A stretch of 64,000 nt of DNA from Luidia sarsii (taxonomy: Eukaryota; Echinodermata; Asteroidea; Paxillosida; Luidiidae): positions 10,236,212-10,300,211 of the forward strand of contig OX465102.1 in the NCBI GenBank assembly GCA_949987565.1, read 5' to 3'. Below the pieces are notes generated by a model. The model saw only the letters and a list, made by a program, of their open reading frames with translations, ran no database searches and was not told where the DNA came from. Shown here in pieces: positions 45,401-57,400 of this stretch (the first letter of the stretch is position 1; each line of letters begins with the position of its first letter). The translations under genes and the position numbers were made by a program.

Positions 45401-48400
45401 GGTCAATTTACCCATTTGCTCGGTTAGTTTACCCATTTTAAGTCCAGTGCAGACGCGGCTTAAGACAGCAGTCGGCAGGGTGGAGGGACTGCCCAAAATG
45501 GTTGATTGTATCACCCCCCCCCCCTTTAGCATAATGGTATGGTCCGCTCAGCCCTTTGACGCCGCAAGTAACACAGTCATGGGGACTTCAGCTGACGCAA
45601 TCGTTGCACGTACCTCCACTCCATTATCATATCATATTGTTCATTGTCACCTGGCATTGTGAAATACATTTCATTATTGCGTGCTACAAAGTACATTCTA
45701 TTTACAACTTACAAATTAAAAAAGATAAATACTAAAACATGTACTGACTGTTAAGAAATTAGACAAATATAAATGTACATTACAAAAAATCTGAAATTAA
45801 AAATGTTTGTCGACCCGTACTTGTGACCACTAGATCCAGAATGTTCTTGTTTATTCTTTGCTTAGAGAGGGAAAAAAGGTGTGAAAACAGGAGTTGTACA
45901 TTTAACTTTTTTTTTCTGTGTTCAATCTAACAATAATAGGTAGTAAGTGTATGAAGTTGAAATCAATTGCGACATGACCAAAGAAAATCTTAAACCAGGC
46001 ACTTTTGCATAACATTTACATTTACAATTTATAGTGCACAATGCTATGGTCTGGTTGTTGCAAGAAATGTCTCGGCCTGAGTTCAGACTCGGATTCCCGA
46101 GAGAGGTGACTTGGACGTGGACCTGATGAGTGTTGAGTTGTTGGTCTTTTCATGCTGTTCCTCCTCTCTCCCCGTCTCTCCCTTCCTCCCCTTCCTCTCC
46201 TCCCTGGTAGACGTTCTGCAAGGGGCTGATCCTGCTGCGCAACAAGGGCCTGATTGAGCCCACCGGCCTCCTGGAGCTCTTCTTTGGCCTGCTGCGCTGC
46301 CAGGACAAAGCGCTGCGCACCATGCTCCACGCACACCTCGTCAGCGACATCAAGCGCATCAACAAGCGACACCGAGACAATCGCGTCAACACGGTCAGTG
46401 CTCCGTATTCTCAGTTTATAAAGACAGGTTAAACTACAGGTAGCTTGGACACTAACCTTTTGGTGACTACAACTATTGCAAACTGTTCACTGACTAAAAT
46501 GACCTGCAATACATAAATCTCAAAAGTTAGAGGGCCTGACTTCTCGATCCTAGCAGGACCTTTCTCAAAGGCAAAGTCTACATGTAGATACATCAAGTAC
46601 TTCATCAGATGCTATAGAGTGGCTGATGAAGTAATTGGCAAAGTAATTGGTTACGTTGTTGATAAAGACGTTGATGATGCAGTTGATAAAGTGATTGGTT
46701 ACGTTGTTGATGAAGACGTGGATGATGTAGTTGATGAAGTAATTGGTTACGTTGTTGATGAAGATGTGGATGATGTAGTTGATGAAGTAATTGGTTACGT
46801 TGTTGATAAAGACGTGGATGATGTAGTTGATGAAGTAATTGGTGAAGTAATTGGTTACGTTGTTGATAAAGACGTGGATGATGTAGTTGATGAAGTAATT
46901 GGTGAAGTAATTGGTTACGTTTGATAAAGACGTGGATGATGTAGTTGATGAAGTAATTGGTGAAGTAATTGGTTACGTTTGATAAAGACGTGGATGATGT
47001 AGTTGATGAAGTAATTGGTGAAGTAATTGGTTACGTTGTTGATAGAGACGTGGATGATGTAGTTGATGAAGTAATTGGTGAAGTAATTGGTTACGTTGTT
47101 GATAAAGGAGTGGATGATGTAGTTGAAGCAATTAGTGAAATAATATGCTACGTTGATAAAGACGTGGATGATGTAGTTGATGAAGTAATTTGTGATGTAA
47201 TTGGTTACGTTGTTGATAAAGACGTGGATGATATACAATGTAGTTGATGGAGCATTTGATGATGTAGTTGATAAAGTAGTTGGAAAAGTAGGAAAAGTAG
47301 CTCTCTTGACAGATTGCAACTGATTAGCAACTTGTATTCTGATGACATTTCCTGTTTGTTTTGTTGGCAGACGCTGCAGAATTTCATGTACACCATGCTG
47401 AGGGACAGGAATGTGGCAGCGGGCAAGATGTCGCTGGACGTCATGGTTGAGCTGTACAGGAAGAACATCTGGTCAGTAGAACTGGTCTTTAACTTCCCAG
47501 GGTCATAGGGTTCTAATTTTTGAGCAATAACTAACCAACAAATAATTCAATAACTAAAACAACTGTTGGGATGAGAAGAAGTGATGTGTGGAAAACAAGG
47601 ATTATTTAAAGGCCCTATACAACATCGGGAAGATTGGAAAACATTGATGTCCATATATTTCCTTCTTACAGTTTATAGGTATTTTTTCTACTTTCTCAGA
47701 TTACCATTTGAGCTAAAACCTTCGCAGTATTGCTTTTTTGGAGTGTTTAATGGTTTAACACACAAACTGTGGCAATATTTTGACCTTTACCAATGTTGTA
47801 TAGGGCCTTTATCACTGAACAAAGAAAAAAAAGGAAAACAAGTAAAGAAAATGCCATTCATGTTTTTATCCTTAGGCCTTTACGAGACCAGTTGTTTTTT
47901 TCTTCACTGCAGGCGAGATGCCAAGACTGTTAATGTCATCTTGACTGGCTGCTTCTCCAAAATAACTAAGGTAAGAAATAGGCAAACAAATAAAGGAAGC
48001 AGGTCTGGAAAATGGTAAAAAAAACTTTGACTGGACTGGTTCCTGTCAAAGTTATCTTTGCCATTGAAAAAGAAGAAGTCAGAATTAATTGATTGATTGA
48101 TTGATTGATTTGGTAAGAGTGCTGGGATGTTAAAACAACCGACTCATGTTCAAGTTCCAGTCCAGTCATAGTTTTCTTTGCCATTTTTCAGAAATGTATG
48201 AACATTCCTGGCCAGTCTTTGCTTTGGTTTGTGGGACTTCAGTTGAGAAAGCTGCATCCTCAGGCTGTGTGATCCCCGAGCTGCTGTAGCCAGGTTTACA
48301 ACAATTGGTTACTTGCGTCTGAATGAAAGTGCGGGGGTGTCATCCCTGGAGATATACAGCGCAGCCACCCCGGCAAAGACTAGTTGACTATTTGGGAAGG

Positions 48401-51400
48401 CTGCCATCTAAGGGTTGGTTAGCTCAGATGTGAGAATGCCCATACGTTAAAGCCCCTACATAACATTGGTAAGACCGAAAAACAGAAATGTTCACAGATT
48501 TACATGAAACTTGTACAGTTTGAAGATGGTTATAGTAGAAACCTCTCACTGAAATATTTCTGCCTAAAGTGTTGTATTTTGGGAGAAATGAGTAAAAGAA
48601 ATAGATTACGTCTCACCGAGATCTAAACTATTTTTTGGAACAAATGAAGCGGTTTTCACGATTTTCTTGAGACTCGGTTGGCGGATTGAGCTGAAATCTT
48701 AACAGTTGTGCTATTTCATGCATATGTTGGATCAGACAACGTATGGATGCTATTTTTTGACCTCGACCAATGTTGTGTAGGGGCTTTAAGCCAGAGGTCT
48801 CGGGGCTCAAGTCAAAATGGAACTCATTTTGTTTTTCCTGATCTAACAGCACGCCATTTTACCCTCTCTCTTTGCTTAGATCGTTGTGGCCTCTCTGAAA
48901 TTCTTCTTAGGGACAGATGCCAATGAGGAGGAGAGCAGTGACAGTGAGTCAGATGTAAGTCAGGGCTAGTTTTTGGTGTGCTGCGAAGTTGAGCGAGCCT
49001 ATGTCTGTTCCTGTATAACATTTAGGCTGGACTGTTGCAACCATTGGCAACTTTTGACTATTTGGGAAGGCCGTCATAGTTCAGATGGTACATACATGTA
49101 TAAGAGTGCTGGTATGCAAAACTCGAGGTTTCGGGTTCAAGTCCCGGTCCAGTCAAAGTTTTTGTTAGAAATTTCTAGTCAGTTTTTCCATTATTTGTTT
49201 GACTTTGATTCAAATCTGAAAGATTTGAACAAATGTACTTCTTTAATAAGGCACATCCCCCATGCTATAATCATAGTAAATACCAAAAATTGTTTCAAAC
49301 TGGCCATTGACTAAAATGACCTGTGATACATCAATCTCAAAAGTCAAGCCTTTGCCTTTAAGAAAGGACCTGCTAGGATCGAAACGTCAGGCCCTCTATC
49401 TTTTGAGATCTGTGATTATAGTGTCGGATCTCCTTTACCTTTCTTTGCCATTTTTTCAAAATTCTTCAGAAGTTCTGTCAATTTGTTTCCCTTTGTTTTG
49501 AGTTGGAGGGAATAGTGGATTTAGTGGAATAATGGATTTCACAAAGCCTTACGACGCATCATAACTCAACTTACGATGGATAACCCATTGTGAGTTGTGA
49601 TACACCGTATGGTTTCTGTGCGTCGCTCACCGTCTTGCGATGGGTTCAGTGAAATTGACGGCTGGTCTGAAAAAAGGTGTCCTTGTCGCTTTTCTCTTTA
49701 AGGACGATGCACCCACACCAAGGACTCTCCTCATGGCCCAGAGAGTCAACAAGAAGACCAGGAAGAGAAAGCGCAAGACAGAACGAGCTCTCAAAGTCAT
49801 CAAGGTAATCACAACCATCATGGTTTTGTTTGAAAAAAAAAAAACCCACCCCAAAACCCCCAAAGCAAGCGGAAGGAAAACAGACGGAAATGTCTCTGTC
49901 AGTAATCTTTATGTTTTTGTTCAAAAAATAAAGTTTTGAGCAAAGCTGCATCCACATTGTTCGATCCCTTTTATGTCTGTGGTCATGGTCTGTGATTTGT
50001 TGCTGATCAGTTGCTGTTCCGATTGGAATGAAAAATGGGGATACGATTCTCAAGTGATGCATGTTGGTTAATGGTTAAATGCGTCTGACTGGTGACCCCA
50101 TCCCGGCAAAGACTAGTTGACTATTTGGGAAGGCCGCTATGTAAGGACTGGATGGCTCAGATGGAAAGTGTGCTGGGGCCAATTTCACTGAGCCGCTGAA
50201 GCATCAAAATGTGCTTAAGCGCAAAAACTCATGAGCCACAGGATCCCCTTGCCAACCCCAAACTTAACTTTTGTTTCACGCTAAGGAAAGAAGAGTGGAA
50301 AAAAGTCAAAAGCAATGGACATCACATTGCAGTGCAATTTGTAATCCTGCTTACAAGAGAAAGACTTTTCCTGCTTAGCAGATTTTTACGCTTAAGCGGC
50401 TCTATGAAATTGGGCCCTGGTATGCAATGCCAGGTTCAAGTCCCGGTCCAGTCAAAGTTTTCTTTGTCCGTTTTTTTTTAATGTTTCAAAATCCAGGCAC
50501 CGCTATTTCCCAAGTTTTAACCAAAAAGCTCTTTCCAGCCTACCACAAAACAATGATGTAGCTTGTCAAAAGCCACACATGTCTGATTGCACCAGGTCTG
50601 TCTCATTTGTACGCATAGTGTACTATTATTGATTTATTTCACAGGTTTTTATTGTTCGCGATTGTTTAACAAGTTTTTAAAATGGCACGCTGTTGAAAAA
50701 ATTGGTGGTCATGGACACTGAAGAGTGGACCGGTGCCAAGTGGTTAAGAACCTGGATTTGATATGGTGATGCAGCTGGATTCAATGCCTGCCAAGAGGAT
50801 GTCAGCTGAATTGCTTGTGAATTCTAAGGTTGCCAAGGCACCAGTGAGTTTAGTCACCCTCGGTTCTGAATGTTTTCCTCCTCGTGCAGAAAGACAAGAA
50901 GAAGAGGAAGGCAGTTGCCTTCAACTTCTCCGCCCTGCATCTTGTCCACGACCCTCAAGGTACGCCCCCGTCCACTGCCGCGAGTTGTGCCACCATCTCG
51001 TAGACAAAAGAGGAGTACGGTGGTCGATTTCGCCAAACCCATCGTAACTTTATACATAGATACCATACGGTGTGTCACAACAACTTACAATGGGTTATCC
51101 GTCGTAAGTTGAGTTTCGACGAATTGTAGGGAAATATTCCTTTGGTTTTGACTTGTATCGGTTCTAGCGTTGGCACAAAAAGCGACATAGGCAAGTGGAC
51201 CCTCGGCTCGCACGCTTCATTTTCGACGGCAAAGTTTCTGAGCTTGAGCAAAGATTTGGTGTTTAAGCAGCCCTGTGAAGATGGACTCGAAGGATTGCGT
51301 TGGTGGAAGTACTAAATGGAAGGTTTGCAGTGACACACGAAAGTGTGGCTCTGAAAAGAGTGTAATTCGAGTCATCGCTGTCCACTTTGTACTTCGGCTG

Positions 51401-54400
51401 CACAAACCTTCAAATCTGTATACTGTAACCGAGCACGAAAAGAGACGGGACAAACACTCGGTGTACTCCTTGTGCAAAATGTTTGTTTAGGTCGCTCTCA
51501 AGTTGTTTAATTCATTGAAAGGGGAATTTCTACAACGTGAACCTGGGACGGTATATCAAAGAACCAACAGGGAATGAACAGGGAAATGACAACAGGAAAA
51601 GGACAGGGGAAATAACCAGGGAATTGAATGGTATAGCAACGAAATTGGATGGAGAGGGGGGGGGGGGGTGAACAAGGCTACCAGGATCTGTGTTAAATCA
51701 AAAGACAGCCAATATTCAATTGAGCTTCCTCCGTCCCCCTCCTCCATGTCGCCTCTTTGCCCAGACTTTGCCGAGAAGCTCTTCAAGCAGCTGGAGACGT
51801 CCAACGAGCGCTTTGAGGTCAAGCTGATGATGATGAACCTGGTGTCCAGGCTGGTGGGCGTGCACGAGCTCTTCCTCTTCAACTTCTACCCGTTTCTGCA
51901 GCGCTTCGTTCGGCCACACCAGAGAGGTGAGATTCCCCCCCCCCCCCCGCTGCACATTCAACCTCGAGTTGGCCCGCCTCACTCCTCTGGTGGGATACCT
52001 CGGGGGATTTGTCTTAAAAAAGAATCAGGCCAGATGCTTGAGCCCTTGATGACTTTTGTTTTGCCGCAATTTTTTTCTGTGCGCAGAGGTGACCAAGGTG
52101 TTGCTGTTTGCTGCCCAAGCCTCTCATAAGCTGGTGCCGCCAGACATCATCGAGTCCATGGTCCGAACCATCGTCAACAACTTTGTGACGGAGAGGAACT
52201 CCAACGAGGTCATGGCTGTCGGGTGAGTGCGCGGGTCTGTCTTCAAAAGGGTACAGAGATACGGCAGACCTACGAGATAATAGCATGATGTTTGCGTCGA
52301 GGTGCATGCTAATCCATGAGGGTTTGCCCTGCTCAACGTAATAAGCACTGAGTGCTTTGCCCAGTGCCTGGTGAAAAAGAAAAAAAAATCCCGCCCGAGC
52401 TGCCTGGACTTTTTCACCACGAAAAAAACCCGGGCAAAGCACTAAGCATTCAGTGTTGATTACTTCGAGCAGTGCAAACCCTCACTGAAAGACCTACCAG
52501 ATCTTCCTCTACAAGGGTTTGCCCTACACGCTGCAGCAATAACCACTGCCGCACTCTCTCTTGACTAGATATCTGATGATTTTGCGTCAAGGAGAATGTA
52601 CTTCAGCAAGGGTTTGCCCTACTCGATGTGTAATGAAGCACTGCAAACCCTTTTTCAAGTACAAGTCGCCACCCTTGGGACTGGAATTTCTGTGCCGACT
52701 AGAAAATGCAATGACAGAAATTGGTAATTCAGACCGCCGACTTGAGCGAGTTGACGAGTTAAACGACGTCTGCTTAGCCGAGGTTTGCTGTGCATAATAT
52801 TTGAAGTAAATACAAACAAAAAACTCACTATGAAAATGACCTGCAATACATAAATGTAAAAAGTTAGAGAGGGCCTGACGTTTCGATCCTAGCAGGACCT
52901 TTCTCAAAGGCAAAGGTCCTTCTAGGATCAAAACGTCAGGCCCTCTATATTTTGAGATGTGTAATAATTGCATGGTCACTGTGCTGTCTCTGGCGCTGGC
53001 CTGACGGGTTGTTGTCTGCGCTGCTCTTTGTGTGCAGGCTGAACGCCGTGCGGGAGATCTGCAGCCGTTGCCCGCTGGCCATGGGCGCCGACCTGCTGCA
53101 GGACCTGGTCCAGTACAAGAGTTACCGCAACAAGGCGGTGGTGGCGTCGGCCCGGTCCCTCATCGCCCTCTTCAGGGGCATCAACCCGGACATGCTGCAC
53201 AAGAAGGACAGGGTGAGTCTAGGGAGGGAAGGGAGGGGGGTGGGGGGGTGTGTGGGTGTGTGGGTGTAAGGGGCGGGGAGCTATAACAATCTGAATAAGC
53301 AAACTCAATGCATGAATTTCTCAAACAAATTGTACAGGTCCTGGCTTTTTGATCCCAGCTGGACCTTTCTACTTTCTTCAAAATTGCAGAAATGTACTTT
53401 TTCCTATGTGAAAATTTAGAGGCTCAATTATGTATCACATAAACAAAAACAGTGCGGTTGTTCCGACCCAAAATTGTTTTGAGCACATTTCGGCCATACA
53501 AAGCATTTTTTTTTTCATTGAAATTTTGCCCAAATCTTGAAATCCACCTCCAGCCATTTGAAATGTTTTACGCTGGATTTAAAAAAATATATATTTCTGT
53601 GGGTGCGTGGCAGGGTAAACCAACGGAGCACAGTGCCGAGATTCGAGCCAAGAATTATGGAGAGTTGGTGGCTCCCGAATACATCCCTGGAGCAGAAGTG
53701 CTGAAGGAAGAGGAGGAGGCTGCAAGAGAAGGCAAGTGGGGCTGGGAAAAACATCCAGGCCCTGAAATTTGTATTTGTGTGCCATTCACTCTGTGCACTG
53801 TACATTCTGTCTGTCATTCACTCTGTACACTGTACATTCTGTGTGCCAATCACTCTGTACACTGTACATTCTATGTACCTTGTATTCTGTGTACCTTACA
53901 TTCTGTGACCCATCAACTGTGTGCCATCCACTCCGTACAATTCATTCTGTGTGCCAATCACTCTGTACACTGTACATTCTATGTACCATGCATTCTGTGT
54001 ACCTTACATTCTGTGACCCATCGACTGTGCCATCCACTCCGTACAATACATTATGTGTGCCATTCACTCTGTACACTGCACATTCTGTGTGACAATCACT
54101 CTATACAATACATTATGTTTGCCATTCACTCTGTGTACCATACATGATATGTAGTATACATTCTGCATGCCCTTCGTTCTCTGCACCATGCATTCCGTGT
54201 GCCATTCATTCTTTGTACCATTCTACATGGTGTTCGCACTTGACATACAGGTGAGCAAGAGGACAGTGATTCAGACGATAGCGACGGGAGTTGGCACGAC
54301 ATCGTCCACTCGGATGATGAGGAGGCAGTAGCGGGGGCTAAGGCGGAGGGGGGCGAGGGTGACAAGGCCAACCCTGCCGAGAACCTGACGGCGGAGGAGA

Positions 54401-57400
54401 GGAAAGCCCGTGCGATGGCCATCAGCCAGACCCGATTGCTGACCCAGCAAGACTTCAAGGTTAGCCTCTCTTTTTTCCTGTCCAAAAAGTGGGATGAGCA
54501 TCACATAGCTGCCAAGCAGGGTGACCAGGCGTCCAGTATTTCCCTGGGATTGTCCTGTATTTTGCTCCTCTGTCCCGTCGTCCCGACCAACCCTTCCCGG
54601 GACGCCCATTTGTCCCTTATTTCAGAACATTGAATGAAATACTGAAAAAAATTAAGAATTTTCATCAAATAACCAAATGAAAGCGATGTTAATTTATTTT
54701 TGTGAGGGCTACACATTGCCCGTGTAGCCTACTTTGTTGATTTTTTTGGTTAAATGAAAAGTGATTTGCAGTGCATTGACATTGCTGAAAATTATTTCAA
54801 ACATGTTTGAAGTGTGTCAAAAGTCATGTTTTGCAACCAAAGTCTGAAAAAGGGGTTCTTACAATAGGAGGCTTGTTCGATCCGCTCCTTCGCCGTGCTT
54901 TGTCCCGTATGTGATTTTCTGAATTCTGGTGACCTTGCTGCCAACCATTCCTATTTTGGAGGAATCATTCCTCTTTTTTGGTAAAAATATGTCACTTTTT
55001 ACACGCTCTTGACAACAGATTCTGATTTTTGGTTTGGAAATACACCTACCGTAAAATCCCGGGTACAATGCGCCCCCGTGTATAATGCGCACCCCCAACT
55101 TTCGCCTTCACCAAGAGGAAAAAAATAAATCTGTGGCACGGATTGCAGAGTCCATTGTAAAGCTGTTTCCATCCCACAGTGGCAAGGATGAGCCCAAGTT
55201 ACCTCGCCGTGGGAAAAATCAAACACGGAAAACTTGAAAATCCCACAGCGGGATGGATGATCGATCTCCGAATAAAAACATCCATTTGAGCCCAAGTTAC
55301 CCCGCCGTGGGAAAAACCAAGCACGGAAAACTTGAAAATCTCACAGCGTGAAGGATGATCGCACTCTGATTAAAAACATCTATTTTACCTGTAATTTTGA
55401 GCCCAAGTTACCTCGCAGTGGGGAAAAACCGGGAGAGTTTGCATTGGGGAGGATGATCAACAGCTTCAATTTAAAAAAAAATGTGATACAATGTAACAAT
55501 ACATCGGTTTCCATAAAAAGTGTCCAGACTGAACAAAATGCACATCCATGGTGGCTTCACAGATATGCCTCTATTTGTTTCGTTTAAAAAAAAATGGTAA
55601 GAATGATCATGGGAGGACCACCCTCCAAATAAAAGAAAATCAATTTGAGCCCAAGTAATCTCGTGGGGAAAATAAACCCCAGGAGAGTTTGCAATGGGGT
55701 CAATGATTGACAGCCCCATTGTTAAAATGTTATACAATGTAAGGTCGGTTTCTGTTTGATGACTGAAACCCATACTGGCAGGACATCATTCTACCCGTGT
55801 ATAATGCGCACCCCCAACTTTTGATTTCTACCGCCTTGAAAAAAAGTGCGCATTATACCCAGGATTTTACGGTATGTAGTTTGCTCTGTGATTCCTCATA
55901 TTTTTAAGCAGAAGTATTCCTAATTTCCTTTAAGATAGGTTGGCAAGTTCTGTGATATCAGAAGCTTTCTTCCCATCTATTGATTATCCTGGGTTAAATT
56001 GGCTCAGTCCATGCTGTTTTCCCATCGATACCCAGCAATTTACAGGATAAAATGTTTGTGGTTAGCAGTAGGGATGTCTGTACGTGAAGTCCTTAACCAC
56101 TACGCGCTGGGACCTCTGAAATCGGAGTGCCATTTGTTTTACTATGCGACAAGGCCCTCCTGATGCAACGGGGAATCTGCTGCTATACATTATGGAATTC
56201 GCTACATGACCTCAATCACCTCGGTGGTCATGTGGTTAAGATGTCTGCACTGGAGGGTGGGAGTCCCGGGTTCGAAACCCACCCGAGCTGCCTGGAATTG
56301 TTTTCATCAGGCATCGGGCAAAGCATGGGCACTCGGTGTTTATCACGTCGAGCAGGGCAAACCCTCATTGAACGCTTGATTGTGTGTGTGCGCTTGTGCA
56401 GGACATCAGGGTGCACCGGTTGGCCAAGCAGGTCGAGGGAACGAAGGGCTCCAAAAGAGGCACCAAGAGAAAGCACGTGGAGATTGCTGAGGACAGGTAT
56501 GTTAAACTGACCACAGAGGAGATGGAAGAAGCAAGGGGAGGAGGAGAGTAGGAGGGTCGGGGTGAAGGAGATCTCTGTGAGCATGCGGTGAATCCGGCCA
56601 TCCCTGTTTAGGGGGACAAAATCGGATTGAAGCATTTGGATTTACTACTACTACTACTACTACTACTTCCACTTCTACTTGTGTCTGCCCAATGATTAGT
56701 GACAATTGTATTGGAGTATAAATATCAGATGAGATTTGAAGGTTTTCATGTTGAGAGTAGCAGAATTAGTGATAGGTCTATGGCAACACCACACAATTTC
56801 TCTTTTGTGAGTGTGTGGGGTTCTCAAAACTTACCGGAACTCGACGTTTCAACATTTCGCCTAGGCCTCAACCTATGGGTCTTCACTCCACTCAGTTGTC
56901 CACTCCAACTTACACAATTGAGTGAGGATGCATCCAGCCCACCTAGGCTCAGGATCCTGTGCAGTGCTATCCACTGTTCCCCGCCTTCAGCGTTCCCGCC
57001 TTCACCCTTCACTGGGCTAATCTCCACAAGACCAACATAGTACACTGTTCGGAACATTGAGTTCCTCGGGTTCTTTTCAGAACCACACATACTCACAAAA
57101 GAGAGATTGCATGGTCTTACCACAAATCTATCACTTATTCTGTATTGATGTAATATGCCAAAAGATATTGCAAACTGCTTGTTGAAGAACTCTGTCCTCT
57201 TTGTCCATTTTGTGCAGTGGCGAGGTGCTGTCTCTGAACCGCATTGAGTCGATCAACAGCCGGCCCAGACACGACAAGGAATCCAGGCTGGCCACGGTCA
57301 TGGTAAGATGCACACTCTGACTCCCTTGTAGTCAGTCACTAGATCCCCCCCCCCCCCCCCCGCAAAAAAAAGATATCCCCAGGAGTTTGGTATATTGTGG

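Noticed and set aside
46915..47319. 134-aa minus-strand frame ([12 protein letters not shown] repeats)
   Set aside because: Translation of a tandem repeat whose unit length is a multiple of three; no splice or start context.
53452..54147. 231-aa open frame
   Set aside because: It is one SDAD1 exon (53614-53731) extended by chance into a cysteine/histidine-rich translation of the minisatellite.
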